Made by a program: the position numbers and the translations under genes
Part shown: piece after piece, positions 1-11,639 of the stretch
Layout of the letters: each line of letters starts with the position of its first letter
Numbering within the stretch: the stretch's first letter is position 1
The notes under the pieces: model-generated
Seen by the model: only the letters and a program-made list of their open reading frames with translations
Databases searched by the model: none
Told to the model about the DNA's origin: nothing
Assembly (NCBI GenBank): GCA_035048815.1
Contig: JAUCBN010000011.1
Coordinates: 12,673,501-12,737,500 of the forward strand
DNA from: Abelmoschus esculentus
Lineage: Eukaryota; Streptophyta; Magnoliopsida; Malvales; Malvaceae
Direction of reading: 5' to 3'
DNA length: 64,000 bases

Positions 1-146
1 TCTTAGATCGAAACTTAGGAGTCAACTTACAAAAACTTTCCCCTTAAGTAAGTATTTTAGGTTAAATAATTTTAAAATTAGGGTTACTTTAACAAATTGG
101 GAAAATAGATTAGGGATTTCGGTTATACCAAATCAATTGCTCAAAA
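1..146 (-). repeat. Truncated LTR terminus, direct duplicate of 172-317
   Basis: Positions 1-146 repeat positions 172-317 nearly base for base at an offset of 171 bp, up to the shared stretch ending in TCAAAA. The start of the next LTR (TGTAACCCCC at 147) lies between the copies. This is either a tandem duplication of the first 171 bp of the LTR or one LTR inserted into another of its family. The window edge hides which. Confidence 0.7.
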
Positions 147-712
147 TGTAACCCCCAATTCTGACCTAATTTCTTAGATAGAAACTTAGGAGTCAAGTTA
201 CGAAAACTTTCCCCTCAAGTAAGTATTTTAGGTTAAATAATTTTAAAATTAGGGTTACTTTAACAAATTGGGAAAATAGATTAGGGATTTTGGTTATACC
301 AAATCAATTGCTCAAAACAATGTCTCAATAACATTTATAATATCCGAAAACAAATTCAGAAAAATATGCAACTTATAAGTTTAAAAAGTATTAAACGTTT
401 CATAACAGATAAAAGCATTAAAACTGAAATAATTACAGAATCATACTGAATAATAATATATCTGAATACTGTGCGAGATGCTCCAAGTACCGGTTCGCCT
501 AAACTGGTCTGAGAATCTGAAAAGCAGACTAAAGGGGTGTAAGCTAAAGAGTTTAGTGTGTCTCTAAAGTGCAAACAGTCACAAACAAAACATGTTTTAT
601 ATTTCTGAAAAGTTTCTGAAAATATTTCTGAATTCAAGAAAAACTGAAGCATGACATGCTATGATGACGGATGCATGACAGAAAATCAGATGGCCCGATG
701 TCAGAAATCATA

Positions 713-776
713 CAGAGTGGAGGATTATCCTCGCCAGAGTGGAGGTTTTCCTCGCCAGAGTGGAGGTTTTCCTCAT
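713..776. repeat. 21-22 bp minisatellite, three units
   Basis: Three tandem units start at 713, 735 and 756, each beginning CAGAGTGGAGG and ending in CCTC. They lie inside the solo LTR. Small in-LTR tandem duplications like this usually come from strand slippage. Confidence 0.85.
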
Positions 777-1449
777 ATTACTGATATTAAATCCAGAAAA
801 TATTTTTAATGTCAGAATATGATATAATTTGCAAAATCATAAATCAGAACTCTTTCGAGTAGTAAAGTTTCAGAAAATCAGAAGCTTGGTTTGAAAACAA
901 GATGCATATGCCATACATGATGATACTATGTATAAATAAATAACAGTCTCAATATCAAATCAAGCAACGTACTGATAATGTTTCAGAGATGTACAGAATA
1001 TATTAAAATATAATATAAGCACAGAAACATGTAGTACAGGAAGAGACACACCTTAAGCAACTGAAGCTCTAACTCTGAGATGGACGCGTCTCGCGTACCG
1101 GTCTAGCTGAAACAGAACCTACGAAGTAACAAAAATTATATTACTATTTACTACTAATTGTAATCCACCAACTATGATAAAACTTGATCTGAAGCTTACT
1201 CACGTGTCGATCTCGAAGAACGTGCCCGATTGGTTCGAACAACAGGAGGTACACCAGAGACTTCAGGAACGTTAACACCTGAACGAAAGAAGAATTCTGA
1301 ATCAGATTCCTCAAAACACTCACTTCAGACTCTAAGGATAAATCAGATGAAAAACACTAAAAATGGGGCTTTCGGGTTTGAATTTGACAAAACAGATAGC
1401 GGATTCGGACTCAGAACATCGAAAAAGGTCAAGAAGAAGGTTGTCCGAA

Positions 1450-1745
1450 AAAGTCAACTTTTGGTCAAAAGTCAAAGTCAACTCTGGTCAAAGTTAAAGT
1501 CAAAGTCAACTAGTCAAAGTCAACTTTGACTTGACTGATCAAAAGTCAACGGTCAAATCAAAAGTCAAAGTCAAACTTTGACTGGTCAAAGGTCAAAAGT
1601 CAACAAGTCAAAGGTGGTCAAAGTCCAAGGTCAAAGGTCAAAGGTGGTTAAAAAGTCAAACTCGGTCCACAATCAACAAGGTCAAGGTCAACTTGGTCCA
1701 AGGTCTGGTCAAAGATGGTCAAGTGGTCAAAATCGGGTCAGGTCC
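1450..1745 (-). promoter_or_regulatory. Dense GTCAA/TTGAC (W-box core) cluster in LTR
   Basis: By hand I count about 26 GTCAA and 3 TTGAC pentamers in under 300 bp. GTCAA on the plus strand reads TTGAC on the LTR sense strand, the core of the W-box bound by WRKY factors. Many are followed by C or T in the sense direction, matching TTGAC(C/T). The spacing is irregular, so this is not a simple tandem array. Regulatory function is inferred from motif density alone. Confidence 0.5.
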
Positions 1746-2723
1746 ATGAAACCGTTCGGGTCACTCTAGCAAATATGATCCAATCATAACATGGGCTCAC
1801 TCAAACAACACCCTCACAACACAACAACCCATTAACCACAACCCACATCCAAAAGACTCTTATACTAGCCCAACTCTTCACCATACCCACCATCATCCAA
1901 AAAAACTCAAGCCCAACTATTAACAACCAACACACAAGCCCACATAACTCTCAACCCAAGAACCAAAATCTAACACAAAGCATTAGGGTTTTCAGCAACC
2001 CCTACAGTGGCAGCAAGAAGAGGACGTCGACGGCAGCAATAAAAAAAAACACCGACAGCGACAAGAGCTTTCCGGAAACAACTCCGGTGATGAACTTCGA
2101 TGATTCCACAAAACTCCTCGATGCACCCATTAACATTTTCGATTCCAATAACCAAAGCCCAATCAATAAAACATAACCAAAATAAACTGCAACACTATTT
2201 TTAATGGAAACAAAATCAAATTGAAAAGCTTACCCAAACAAAACGATAACTAGTGACAACAACAAGAGAACCGAAACGTTTATCGGACAGAGAGAACGAC
2301 AAACGAGCAAGGGGATTGAACACAACCAACCTTACTCACGAGCGACTGACGAACGACGGTTATCAAGACTAACGGTGACGGTGGTCGAAAGCTCGGTGGA
2401 ATTTGGGGCAAGCTGCGTTAGAGACTGAAAAAGGGAGAGGCTGCTGATGTGAAAAAAAGGTTTCAGCAGATCTGGTTTCACGCTAAAGAAGGGGTTTAAA
2501 ATTTTTACCCTAAGACAAATGGGTAAACTACAAGATTGGTCCCTTATTTTTTTAATGATTTTCAAAACAAATCCAAAAATTAAACATTCTTACAAAAAGG
2601 TCATAAATCCTTCCGAAATTTACCTTAGAATTTCAAATCAAAATTTCCCATAATTTTAGGGTTTCAGAATTTTAGGGATTTTAAAATTAAATTCAGAATT
2701 AGGGAAAATTTCAGGGTGTTACA

Positions 2724-3090
2724 ATATTCCTCTGAATTTTGTTGTGATTTATGTTTTGATTATGCTTGTACGAATCTGACACATATCATGTTTGTTTGCA
2801 TGTGCTATTGACGGTCGAGATCGAAAAGGGGAACACTGACGACATGGCCGATCGGAGAGATGAAGGGAATCTGAGGATTCTTCAAATAACTATCTGGAAT
2901 TCGAATGACCGGGGTGTGCATTACACGCGGGAGTCGAAGAGACGTGGGGAAGCTGATCGACGCGCGTGGGGAGCTCGGGAGCCGCGTGTGGACGCGTTGT
3001 GGATCAAGAATCTTCCACGGAATGATCTAGACCGTTGGATCAAAGGCCAGATCCAACAGTCCAGATCTGGCTGCGTAAAAGTTTAGTTAG
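2724..3090. other. GC-richer unclassified segment with a 106-codon frame
   Basis: This stretch between the solo LTR and AT-rich DNA is visibly richer in G and C than its surroundings. It holds an open frame at 2766-3086 (plus) whose protein is charged and arginine-rich, with no domain I recognise. The segment near 3030-3065 has GATCCAAC/GATCTGG-type imperfect repeats common in plant repetitive DNA. It is probably a transposon remnant or old 5' sequence rather than a gene. Confidence 0.3.
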
Positions 3091-3255
3091 TCTAAGGTTT
3101 TTTGTTATAACCGGTTAAGGCTTAAGAAATGGGCCTGGTGTAATTTAAAAGTGGGCTATGCTGATTGGGCTTGTAATAATTTATTTACGGGTATTATTTA
3201 ATTTTATTGGGTTAATATTTAGTTATTGGGTTTATTTACTTAGAGTTTATTTATT

Positions 3256-3297
3256 TAATAATAATAATAATATAAAACTGAAATAATAATAATAAAG

Positions 3298-3334
<37 letters not shown>

Positions 3335-3352
3335 TATTTAAATAATAATAAT
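3256..3352. repeat. (AAT)n microsatellite
   Basis: An interrupted run of AAT trinucleotides, with its longest clean tract around 3301-3333. It probably varies in length between individuals. Confidence 0.9.
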
Positions 3353-4251
3353 AGTAGATATAACCGAAAACAAAAATTAAAGGCTAACATATATATTTTT
3401 TAGATTTTTTTTCAAAGTATTGAATATAAGTAAAAATATTAACATATATATATATTATAACAAATATGTTAATATATTTTGATTATTGATTTTAATAACA
3501 TATACATAATAGGATAATATTTTTTATCTTTTAGTTTTAATAGTAACAAGATAAAACCAAAATGAAACCAAAATTAAAAAAGGGAATAAGTATAATACAT
3601 GAAGTATTTTTTCTTGTATTTTCGGTTAACAATTACAAGTCCATTATTCGAATTTTAGCAAAAAATTAAAATCAAATTTTTAACCCCGGATAAAATTAGT
3701 TATTATACAATCAAAACAAGAATTTTTCTGTGTATTATGAGTTTAATTTGGTATTGAGTGTAATAGTTCGCAAGGGGCTTTGAGTATAAAAATTCACAAA
3801 AGCTTTTTTGTCTGCTTGTTGTATGTTTATCATGGTTTTGAGTATAATAATTTATAATAGCTATTTAGATGAATGGTTTAGAGATGTTCATTATGCTATT
3901 TTATAGCTCGGTAGATATCATTTTTTATGCCTTTTGTTTTTGTAGTTTTTAGTTGATTTTTACTTTGTAATTTTTTTTGTTATTATTAGTCGCAAGTTTT
4001 TAGAAGGATTAAAAAATAATTGAAGAAAATTTACAAAAAATTATAGTGATAATGAAAAAGATGTTCAATACCTAGTTTTTCATACTTCAAACGGAAGAAG
4101 AAAAAAAAAATTTACATTTTTTTCAAAAATTAAAAATAATATTTAAATTAATAATATTTTGGATTAAATTGATAGTTTGTATAATTTTTAGGGACTAAAA
4201 TTGTTATTTGACCAAGCAACATCACTACTATCGCTTAATTTTAATAATCAG

Positions 4252-4385
4252 TGTACCGAAATAAAAATAATATGTAAATATAGGTACCATTTTAATAAAA
4301 AAATTTAACTTGGGTAACGAAATAAAAATAATATTTAAATATAAGTATTATTTTAATAAAAAAATAACTTGGGTACCAAAGAAAA
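4252..4385. repeat. About 60-bp tandem repeat, two full units plus a part
   Basis: Units starting near 4252, 4313 and 4372 begin GTACC or GTAAC, then GAAATAAAAATAATAT, and end AACTTGG. The third unit is truncated. It lies in AT-rich intergenic DNA. Confidence 0.75.
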
Positions 4386-4852
4386 ATACAGAAATAAATA
4401 AGGTACTAAATATATAATTTATCCTTACTAAAAAATAAAAATTTAATATATAAAAAATAATTTAATTAATTTTTTAAATAATTATTAATTTTATGTTAAA
4501 TCATTAAAATTTTTAATTTTTATTAATTAATTTAATAATATTCAGTAATATTCAATATTAGTGGTGTTTAACGATGTTCGTCGCACGTTATAGAATTTTC
4601 TTATTTATTAATTTTGATATTCTAGTCATAATAGTCCTGTCTCAATAGATGTTGACCAAATATTTAAAATAATTTTCATTGTTTGAAGATAAACATTAAT
4701 TTCAATTAATTTTTTTTAAGTCATAACATCACTCTCTAACTATTTATATCATGCATTAAGGTAATGAACTTGATTCAAATCATAAATTAACACGATAATC
4801 AAACTTATTCGATGTTGGTATAATCTACGATTTGATATATTTTCATCCTTAT

Positions 4853-5753
4853 TAATTAAAGGTATAAAGATAATTTTAACCCTCAACGTTTAAAATGTTT
4901 ATCATTTGGGCCCTTATTCTTTTTTTAAGATAAATTTAGCCCTTAACCTATGTCATTTTGACAAATAACTCATTTTTTAACTAACATAATGATTAGACCG
5001 TTAAAAATTTAAGGTGATAACATATGATAATATATTTTAAATGATACGACATGTAAGCTATCAAATACATACACGTGAAATATAATTTTATTCTAATATA
5101 AAATATAAAATAATTAAAATTTAAATAAAATATAAAAAAATAATTAAATCTAAAACAAAAGTATACTAAAAATTCTCAACCCTAACTACAATGGAATCAA
5201 AATCCTATCTAAAAAATATGAACACATTCCGAAAAGAAAGAATTTTGTAAAGATTGCTACCGATAAATCAAAGGTAAATAATTTTGATACTAATCAATTG
5301 GGTTTTTGTTATTTTAGTTTAGAATTTAGGTATTTTATTTTTTAATCTAAATTAAAATTTTAGGGTTTTGATTTATAGTTTAAGATTTAAATTTAAATTA
5401 ATAAATTTGAGGTTTTAAGTTTTTGGTTTTAATTAAATCTAAAAAAACAAAATTATAAAAAAAGTATTTAAAGTTTAATAGTCAAAATATTTTAGATTTA
5501 ATTAAGTTTTAATATTTTATTTGAATTTTAATTATTTTATATATCATACCATTTAAAATATATTATCACATGTTTACTATATGTCATATCATTAAATTTT
5601 TAACGGTGAGATCATCATGCTAGTTAAAAAATGAGATATTTGTCAAAAAGACTTCAGTTAAGAGCTAAATTTATCCCAAATAAAGAATAAAGACATAAAT
5701 AATAAAAACTATAAACATTAAGGGTTAAATTTATCTTTATGCCTTAATTAAAA
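4853..5753. mobile_element. Long inverted-repeat element (foldback or MULE-like, non-autonomous)
   Basis: The two ends are inverted copies over roughly 250 bp. The left arm begins near 4853 with AATTAAAGGTATAAAGATAA. Read in reverse complement, the right arm ending near 5753 begins with AATTAAGGCATAAAGATAA, and the match continues inward through the TTAACGGT and ATATATTTTAAATGAT blocks. The middle is AT-rich and has no coding capacity. Long terminal inverted repeats fit a non-autonomous Mutator-like or foldback element. I could not identify a target duplication, so the exact ends are uncertain by a few bases. Confidence 0.6.
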
Positions 5754-6468
5754 GATCCACTAATTCAAAATCACCAAATTGGAAAAAAACGTTTAATTAA
5801 AATTTTTATTCAATTAAGAGCATTTAATTAATTTTGATTTTAATTTTACTAATTTTTATCAATTAAAAGTAATATATATTTGGTTTTGATTTCTAGGTAT
5901 AATGGGTGTTAACCCTTTCTCACACATAACTAACTATCGAACCCAAATAAATTTTTGATTTTATTTTTATAATTTCCAGACTACCATAGTAGTAAGTGAT
6001 GACTCTAATAGTTGTATGAAAACTTTTGCAATAGTGAAAATATATTTTAATTTAAGCTAAATATATAAACTTTAAAATATTTAGGATGGACAGGGGAACC
6101 AATAATATAGATGCTCCGTCACTATATACATATAAAAGGTCATTAAAATTGAAATTAATATGTATTATAATATTATAAATAATTATAATTAAATTTGTAT
6201 AAAACTCGATTCGACTCAAATTTTATAAAATCGACTTAACTCAAAAAATTTTATATAAAATTTGAATTATAAAATATAATTTTCAAACTTAAACAACTCA
6301 AAAAATTTTAACTTTTAACTCATTCCAACGTTCAAATCAAAATCGAAGAACGAAAGGTTGATCAACTTGAAATAGAAAGCAAAGAAAGAAAATAAGACAT
6401 TTGAGAAATACAATATTTGTAATCCCAAGACATGAATAACAGAAGTAGGATATAGCAGCCCAACCTAA
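5754..6468. other. AT-rich intergenic DNA, nothing recognised
   Basis: No open frame, repeat or element end that I can support lies between the inverted-repeat element and the next LTR. Confidence 0.55.
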
Positions 6469-6540
6469 TGTCACGACCCGCTAACAACAATGAGATTACT
6501 AAATCATCTTTGGGCATTCTTATAGAATCCATGCACTAAG

Positions 6541-6905
6541 AGAGCTTCCAGAATGACCTAGAATGGCCTACATCCATCTCAAAGATTCAATCACGTTCTA
6601 GAATGTTCTAGGAGATTCTACTAAGATCTAGACAAGTCTAGAAGGCCTGAGAAGATTCTAGAAGACTTTAGATAATTCTTGAAGGTTCTAGAACATTCTA
6701 GAAGAACGGAGAAGATGTTGGAAGCATCTAGAACATTCTAGAAGGATCTAGAATGTTGATGAAGATCCTAGAAGACTCTGGAAAGATAGGGACTACTCTG
6801 GATATCTCTAGAATTCTATAGAATATTATAGATAGTTGTAGATATGTATAGATACAAGTAGATGTCTCTAGAATAGTATAGATCATTGTAGATATTTATG
6901 GAGGC
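6541..6905. repeat. Degenerate 10-bp tandem repeat spelling poly-HSE
   Basis: About 34 successive decamers stay in strict 10-bp phase, with consensus near GAAGATTCTA. Each unit holds a GAA and, when intact, a TTC two bases later, which is the alternating nGAAn pentamer arrangement of plant heat-shock elements. At 6676-6703 six pentamers in a row are perfect. Perfect triplets also occur at 6596-6608 and 6731-6743. Toward 6800-6905 the units decay to GATATNNNTA but keep the phase. Binding by heat-shock factors is inferred from the match to the known consensus. Confidence 0.85.
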
Positions 6906-6962
6906 AAAATATAAGTCGTCGGATCAAAATGATCTTAGCCGTCCATTAGGGACTTGGGGGCC

Positions 6963-6970
6963 TATAAATA
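6963..6970 (+). promoter_or_regulatory. TATA box of the 6469-7166 LTR
   Basis: TATAAATA lies in a GC-richer context just downstream of the heat-shock-element array and about 60 bp upstream of the AATAAA signal. This is the usual U3-R order for a plant LTR promoter. Confidence 0.7.
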
Positions 6971-7166
6971 GGACCACCACCTCATTTGTAACCATCAAGC
7001 AATAGTGTAAGCATTAAGCCTTGTCAAGCTTAATAAAGTGTTCACTTCTTGCCCTCTCAATTCTCTTAGCTTTCTAGCCCTTGACTTGTCCAAATTAAGG
7101 CTTGTTAGCATAAATCGGGAGTGCTAATGCCGCACGGATAATTCGAGAAAGATTAAATCCGTGACA

Positions 7167-7320
7167 CTAAACTTTAGAGATTAGTAGGGTCCTGCCGTGG
7201 AGAGAAGGCTAATTCATGCATGCGGTCAGTCGATGGCTCGACGCTTCGGCAATACATGGACGAGCCATCTCCCCTGCGACAGGGTCCCACCTTAACCTAC
7301 CTCTCTCACTTTCATTTGAG
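7167..7320. other. GC-richer segment with a stable hairpin
   Basis: Immediately after the solo LTR. GATGGCTCG (7232-7240) and CGAGCCATC (7261-7269) form a perfect 9-bp stem around a 20-nt loop that contains GCTTCGGC, a possible C(UUCG)G tetraloop. AGGGTCC occurs at both sides (about 7188 and 7280). It could be a remnant of retroelement leader RNA or another repeat. I do not recognise it. Confidence 0.35.
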
Positions 7321-7369
7321 ATGCCTTAACATTTCTCCAACGCTACTGCATATTTATAGCCAAATGAGG

Positions 7370-7815
7370 CCCTACTATTTGAGTTAATTGTGGTCAAAAA
7401 CTATAATCCTCGTTAACCTCAAACTTTTAAATATTTTAATTTTAGTCTCAAATCAAGATTTTTATTTTAATTTAATCTCTATTTTTTAAAACATTCTAAT
7501 CACATCCATTGTTAGTAAAATTGTTAAAAAAAATTGACAACTATATAAATATTGATATGTATAATGTAACAATATGATTTCGCGTAAATGATAATTAATG
7601 TTGAATATAATGGTAGTATGAGGATGAAATTAAAATGTTCAAAATTCAAAAGTTTGTGGATCAATTAAAAAATAAAGATTATAGTTTGAAGATAAAATTA
7701 AAATGATTAAAAATTTAAGAATCAATTTAAAATAAGAGTTTTAGTTTAAGGATAAAATTAAAATATTCAAAAGTTTAAAAATCTGTTTAAAAAATTAGAA
7801 TCATAGCTTGGGGCT
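7370..7815. repeat. Imperfect inverted repeat, MITE-like
   Basis: The left half (about 7390-7490), when reverse complemented, resembles the right half (about 7690-7810), sharing blocks such as AAAATTAAAATATT and AAAAGTTT. A further similar unit lies near 7620-7690. The ends are blurred and no target duplication is visible, so it is an old element at best. Confidence 0.4.
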
Positions 7816-9199
7816 GTACAGTGCAATTAACTTTTACTATTGTCATTTTTTTTTTCTCTCCCTCACTTCACTTGCCTATAGTTAGCGGTTCTTATCAAGC
7901 CACTCAATCGTAAGTTTAGTAGTGTTCGATTCGTGCTCTTTAAAAAATTTTATTGTTCAATTCGACTAGTTATTCGTTAAGCTCCTTAAATTTTTTACCT
8001 ATTTATTTTAAATATAAATAAAATCTAATGATACTATTAAAGTTTATATAAACCTACAAATTCTTAAAAAGAACAATGAGAACTAAGACGTTAACTTTCA
8101 TAACCGAATTAGAGATGAAGTTGATATTCGAGAATAAAATTCTTTTTAATTTTTTAACAATGTTCGATGGACAAGAAAGGAGAAAAATCTTAAGAACTTC
8201 AGAGTTTTAACTTTCAATCATATAAGAATTAAAGACTTTTATCATTTACTATTTTTATGCGTAAAGTAATAATAAAAAAAGCAAAGATTTATTATTATAA
8301 TTTATTTTTCTTATTGATATAAATTATTTTTTTGAAACATCGGAAAATATAAAGTATTTTAAAATTCTGAAATTAAATATGTATGGGTAAATTACTCAGC
8401 AAGTCAATTAATTTTTCCAGAATTTCAACTAATATTTAAATTTCATAGAATATATTTTTTAAGGTAGCCACCAAAATATCATAAAATATTATAAAAAATA
8501 ATGAGTTGACCAGAAACTCATCTTGTCAAGTTAGATCTCGCTTGACTTGCTAAAATCTCGAGTTAGGTATTAATTGAGTTTTGATATGTCAAGCTCTAGT
8601 TGTTTGTGACCTGATTAACTCAAGAAACACCCTTATCCATAGCTAATATATCCGAACAGTCAGATCGGGTTTAGATAAGATAGTTCAATTGTCGGTCTGA
8701 ATTTTAATTATATAATTAAAAAGTATTTTTCTTTAAATATAAATACGAAGGTTTTTATTTAAATTTAAATATCTGGTTTATTAAACATATATCTTTAAAT
8801 TTAAAAAAAAATTATGAACTGGGTTAACAATATTTCTCATTTTAATATATAGTTTGTGATTGAAAATAGAAGGGTAGTCTGAGAAGTTCATAAATTAGAT
8901 TACTATCCGTACAGAGATGCGAATCGGAGAGTAAATCTTTTATATTCGTTAAAAAGAGATACTAATTCATTTTTATTAGATTTGTAATGGATTTATTCTC
9001 GTTAAAATAATTATGAGATGTTTAATTCCTTTAAGGAAGACTATATACTTAAATTCAAATATTACAAATAAAATAAATTGAACTAAAAATATTATTTGTA
9101 TAATAAATTAATGTAATATTTGATCTAAATTAATTAATTTGATATTGATAATTATAAAAGTAATTTATTTTTTTATGATTTATAATGACTGTATCTTAG
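7816..9199. other. AT-rich intergenic DNA, nothing recognised
   Basis: No coding frame or defined repeat that I can support. Confidence 0.55.
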
Positions 9200-9463
9200 G
9201 AGAAATTATATCATGGGTAAGTGTCACCACATCATTCATGAGACCAACCACTAAAAAACATTTATCTCATCATTTTTTTCATGTCATATTTTTCTAAGTA
9301 AATCTTCACTCATATTTACTGTTAATTCATTTTAAAAATAATTTTTTTCAAGTGAAGATTCACTTGAAAAAAAAATATGGCATAAAAAAATTAATGAGAT
9401 GAATGGTTTTTGGTGGTTAGTCCCATAAATACATGGTGAAACTTATCCATAATATAATTTCTC
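9200..9463. mobile_element. MITE-like foldback element, about 264 bp
   Basis: The sequence is close to a full-length palindrome. The left end GAGAAATTATATCATGG is matched by the reverse complement of the right end. Inner blocks ACCAACCACTAAAAAACATT, ATCTCAT and TTTTTTCATG pair with their counterparts on the right. The centre holds a further small palindrome (CAAGTGAA...TTCACTTG, near 9339-9366). No coding capacity. I found no convincing target duplication, so the superfamily is undecided. Confidence 0.7.
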
Positions 9464-11239
9464 ATGGTCAGGGTAAAATTAGTCAAATGTTGCCCAAAAT
9501 TGAGCATATATATCCTGCTTTAACTAACCAATTATGCCTACTTTAACTAAAGCCAACAAGATTGAGCATATATACTCAACTCCTCAATAAATAATTAATG
9601 CCATTATATGATCATAAAAAGTTTCATTTTTTTATTCAGTTACAATGGTTGTAATAGTATATATTTTAAACTATACTGTATTAATATTGGTCGTTCAATT
9701 ACTGTGCTGATATTACTGGTGCTCGAATCTATTACCTCCAGAAACAATAACTATTCCTTTAACCAATGAGACTAAATGATTCGTGCTAGAAAAAATTTCA
9801 TTTATCTTTTGCATTAATGGGGATAAAAATAGTTAAAAATTCACATCAATTTTTTAATATATTAGTGTAATTGTACGATAATATTTGTTGATATTTTTTT
9901 AACTTTTTGATAAGTTTCATACACCTTCCACATATGTGTTCGAACTTAAGTTTTTTAATATGAAACTTTTCATATAAAAAGAGTCAAGTATTCACTTATA
10001 CTATGTAAAATTCAATTACTTTTATATCTATTTTGGAATGGATAATAAATTATTAAGATTATTTTTTCAAAACCTCGACATACATCGACTTGATTAGGGT
10101 TTAATTAAAAATCTTTTAAATAAATTATAATTTATACTAAATTCCTTTATCTAATAAAAAAATTCAAACTCAATCAAATTCTAAATGATATGATTTATTT
10201 AATATTACTAGAAATAAATAAATAAATAAATAATGTATACTAAAACAGATTCCTCACCCAATAGAGAATTTTAATTCAATTAAATCTCGAAATAAGATTA
10301 TTTAATAATATTTATTTAATATCATTTTAAAAATAATAAAATATTTTATCACAAGAATAAAATTTGAATTATTTAATTTTGAATAAGTAATCTCTAACAA
10401 AATAATTTAAAATAATCGTATTATTTTAAATTTATTATCGAAATTATTAGACACAATAATTGTTGTTCATTCTTAGTGTGCGACTTTGTAGTTTTAGTTA
10501 ATGTTGGCAAATTGATAAAATCTCATTTTATTTTATAATAATAAGTATTCTCTACCAAAATATTATGACTACCCAAATTAAATGAGAAGCTCATAATCCG
10601 GGATAACCTAAATTCAGTTTATACCATAATCTTTTTATTTTACTATATCTTCATAGAATATAAGACATAAAAAATCTTAACCTTATATCATTTTATTTTT
10701 AATTTTTAGATGTACAATTGAATTAACTAAACAAATGACATTGATCTTTACTAAAATATTTGAATACTACCATGCATTTTAAAGTCTCAATAATCGAGGT
10801 TAGAGAAATCTCTCTTATGTTAAGATAGATAAATTATCTTAATGGCTAAAATATCATTATATGATTCTTTATTATGTTCAAGTATAACATTTATAGTCAT
10901 TCGATTTAAAACGATCTTTGACTATGTGAAAACATAATAGTCGTCATGTTGAGAATCATAGTAATTTTAGGTATACGGATTTAATGTCATAACTATTTAA
11001 AAATTAATATATAACTTTAATTTATGTATTAATTTTAAGATAAATCAATCCTACTACTTGTTCTCAACTAGTACATATATAAATTTTGTTTGAATTTCAT
11101 TCACATATTTATTTTATGAATATCTGTCAAACTTCATACTAATCTTATCTTATTATTGTTTTCATAATAATAACTGAATAATTAAGAACAATATTTAAAG
11201 ATACAAAAGCACGCAAATTTATTATAATAATAAATTTAA
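9464..11239. other. AT-rich intergenic DNA with a short ATAA repeat
   Basis: No gene seen. A short AAAT/ATAA tetranucleotide run lies at about 10209-10233. The rest has stops in every frame. Confidence 0.55.
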
Positions 11240-11282
11240 AAATACAAATATCATGTTCATACAATGGACCTTAGGTCGCTAT

Positions 11283-11625
11283 AACAAACAATCTCCCACT
11301 TACATTAGGGCTATTCAAGAATGTATCTCATACCCATAGACCTAGCAGGACGATCATGTTTCACTTGTGGTAGAGGCTTGGTTAATAAATGTTCAACATT
11401 TTCATCTGTTGAAACTTTATATATCTTAATGTTATCCCTCATAATGATTTCTTAAATAAGATGATAAAATCTTAATTACAACATTATTTTCGTAATATAT
11501 ATCTATATAATTTGATATGGTAGAAACGATCCCAAGATCAGTAATGAATTTCTTGATCCAAATTACTTCATTTGTTGCATAATATGTCGTTATGTATTTA
11601 GCTTTAGTTGTAGATTCAACCACAA
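11283..11625 (-). pseudogene. Ty1/copia RNase H and pol C-terminus remnant
   Basis: On the minus strand, 11623-11432 encodes a peptide with the copia RNase H signature: a Ser-Thr-x-Ala-x-Tyr block, then WIKKF, ISN and a YxxNN motif. Farther along (about 11420-11340), past a shift of frame, is the usual downstream block VSTDENV followed by LTKPLPQ, the C-terminal end of copia polyproteins. The normal family protein here begins with an acidic Glu where this copy has Lys (TTKAKY). The copy is truncated at about 11625, with different sequence beyond. No LTR was identified, so it is a decayed fragment of a much larger element. Confidence 0.75.
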
Positions 11626-11639
11626 TGTGTCAGGAACAA

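Larger units (their letters stand above)
147..2723 (-). mobile_element. Solo LTR, Ty3/gypsy (chromovirus-like family)
   Basis: The block begins TGTAAC and ends GTTACA, the terminal inverted bases usual for plant gypsy LTRs, and is about 2.58 kb long. Its left end resembles the left end of the LTR at 29890 (TGTAACCCC, then TAATTTCTTAGAT), and positions 537-575 share a GTGTAAGCT ... TAGTGTGTCTCTAAA block with 30250-30285, so the two belong to related families in the same (minus) orientation. Position 2724 onward shows neither a primer site nor a polypurine tract, and no partner LTR lies in the window, so I call it solo. I see no target duplication; the left flank is the duplicated LTR piece. 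A short frame at 356-652 on the minus strand is LTR sequence, not a gene. Confidence 0.65.
3091..4850. other. AT-rich intergenic DNA without recognisable genes
   Basis: Strongly AT-rich sequence with stops in all frames. Apart from the microsatellite and the 60-bp tandem repeat listed separately, I see nothing that can be supported. Confidence 0.6.
6469..7166 (+). mobile_element. Solo LTR with a heat-shock-element array
   Basis: The block runs from TGTCACGACCC to CCGTGACA, so its ends form the perfect inverted repeat TGTCAC/GTGACA. It is 698 bp long. CTAA flanks it on both sides (6465-6468 and 7167-7170), a possible 4-bp target duplication. It has LTR organisation in order: a repeat-rich U3 (6541-6905), a TATA box (6963-6970) and an AATAAA signal (7032-7037), which sets the plus orientation. 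No primer site follows and no second LTR is visible, so it is probably solo. Whether it is copia or gypsy cannot be told from the LTR alone; the overall plan resembles heat-responsive copia LTRs such as Arabidopsis ONSEN. Confidence 0.65.

Noticed and set aside
1230..1769. Plus-strand ORFs rich in Lys, Ser and Gln
   Set aside because: They translate the GTCAA-rich cluster on the strand opposite to the LTR. Low-complexity artefact.
6541..6905. Ordinary microsatellite explanation for the decamer array
   Set aside because: The units are too degenerate for recent slippage, yet keep phase and the GAA/TTC positions, so a motif-level reading is kept in findings.
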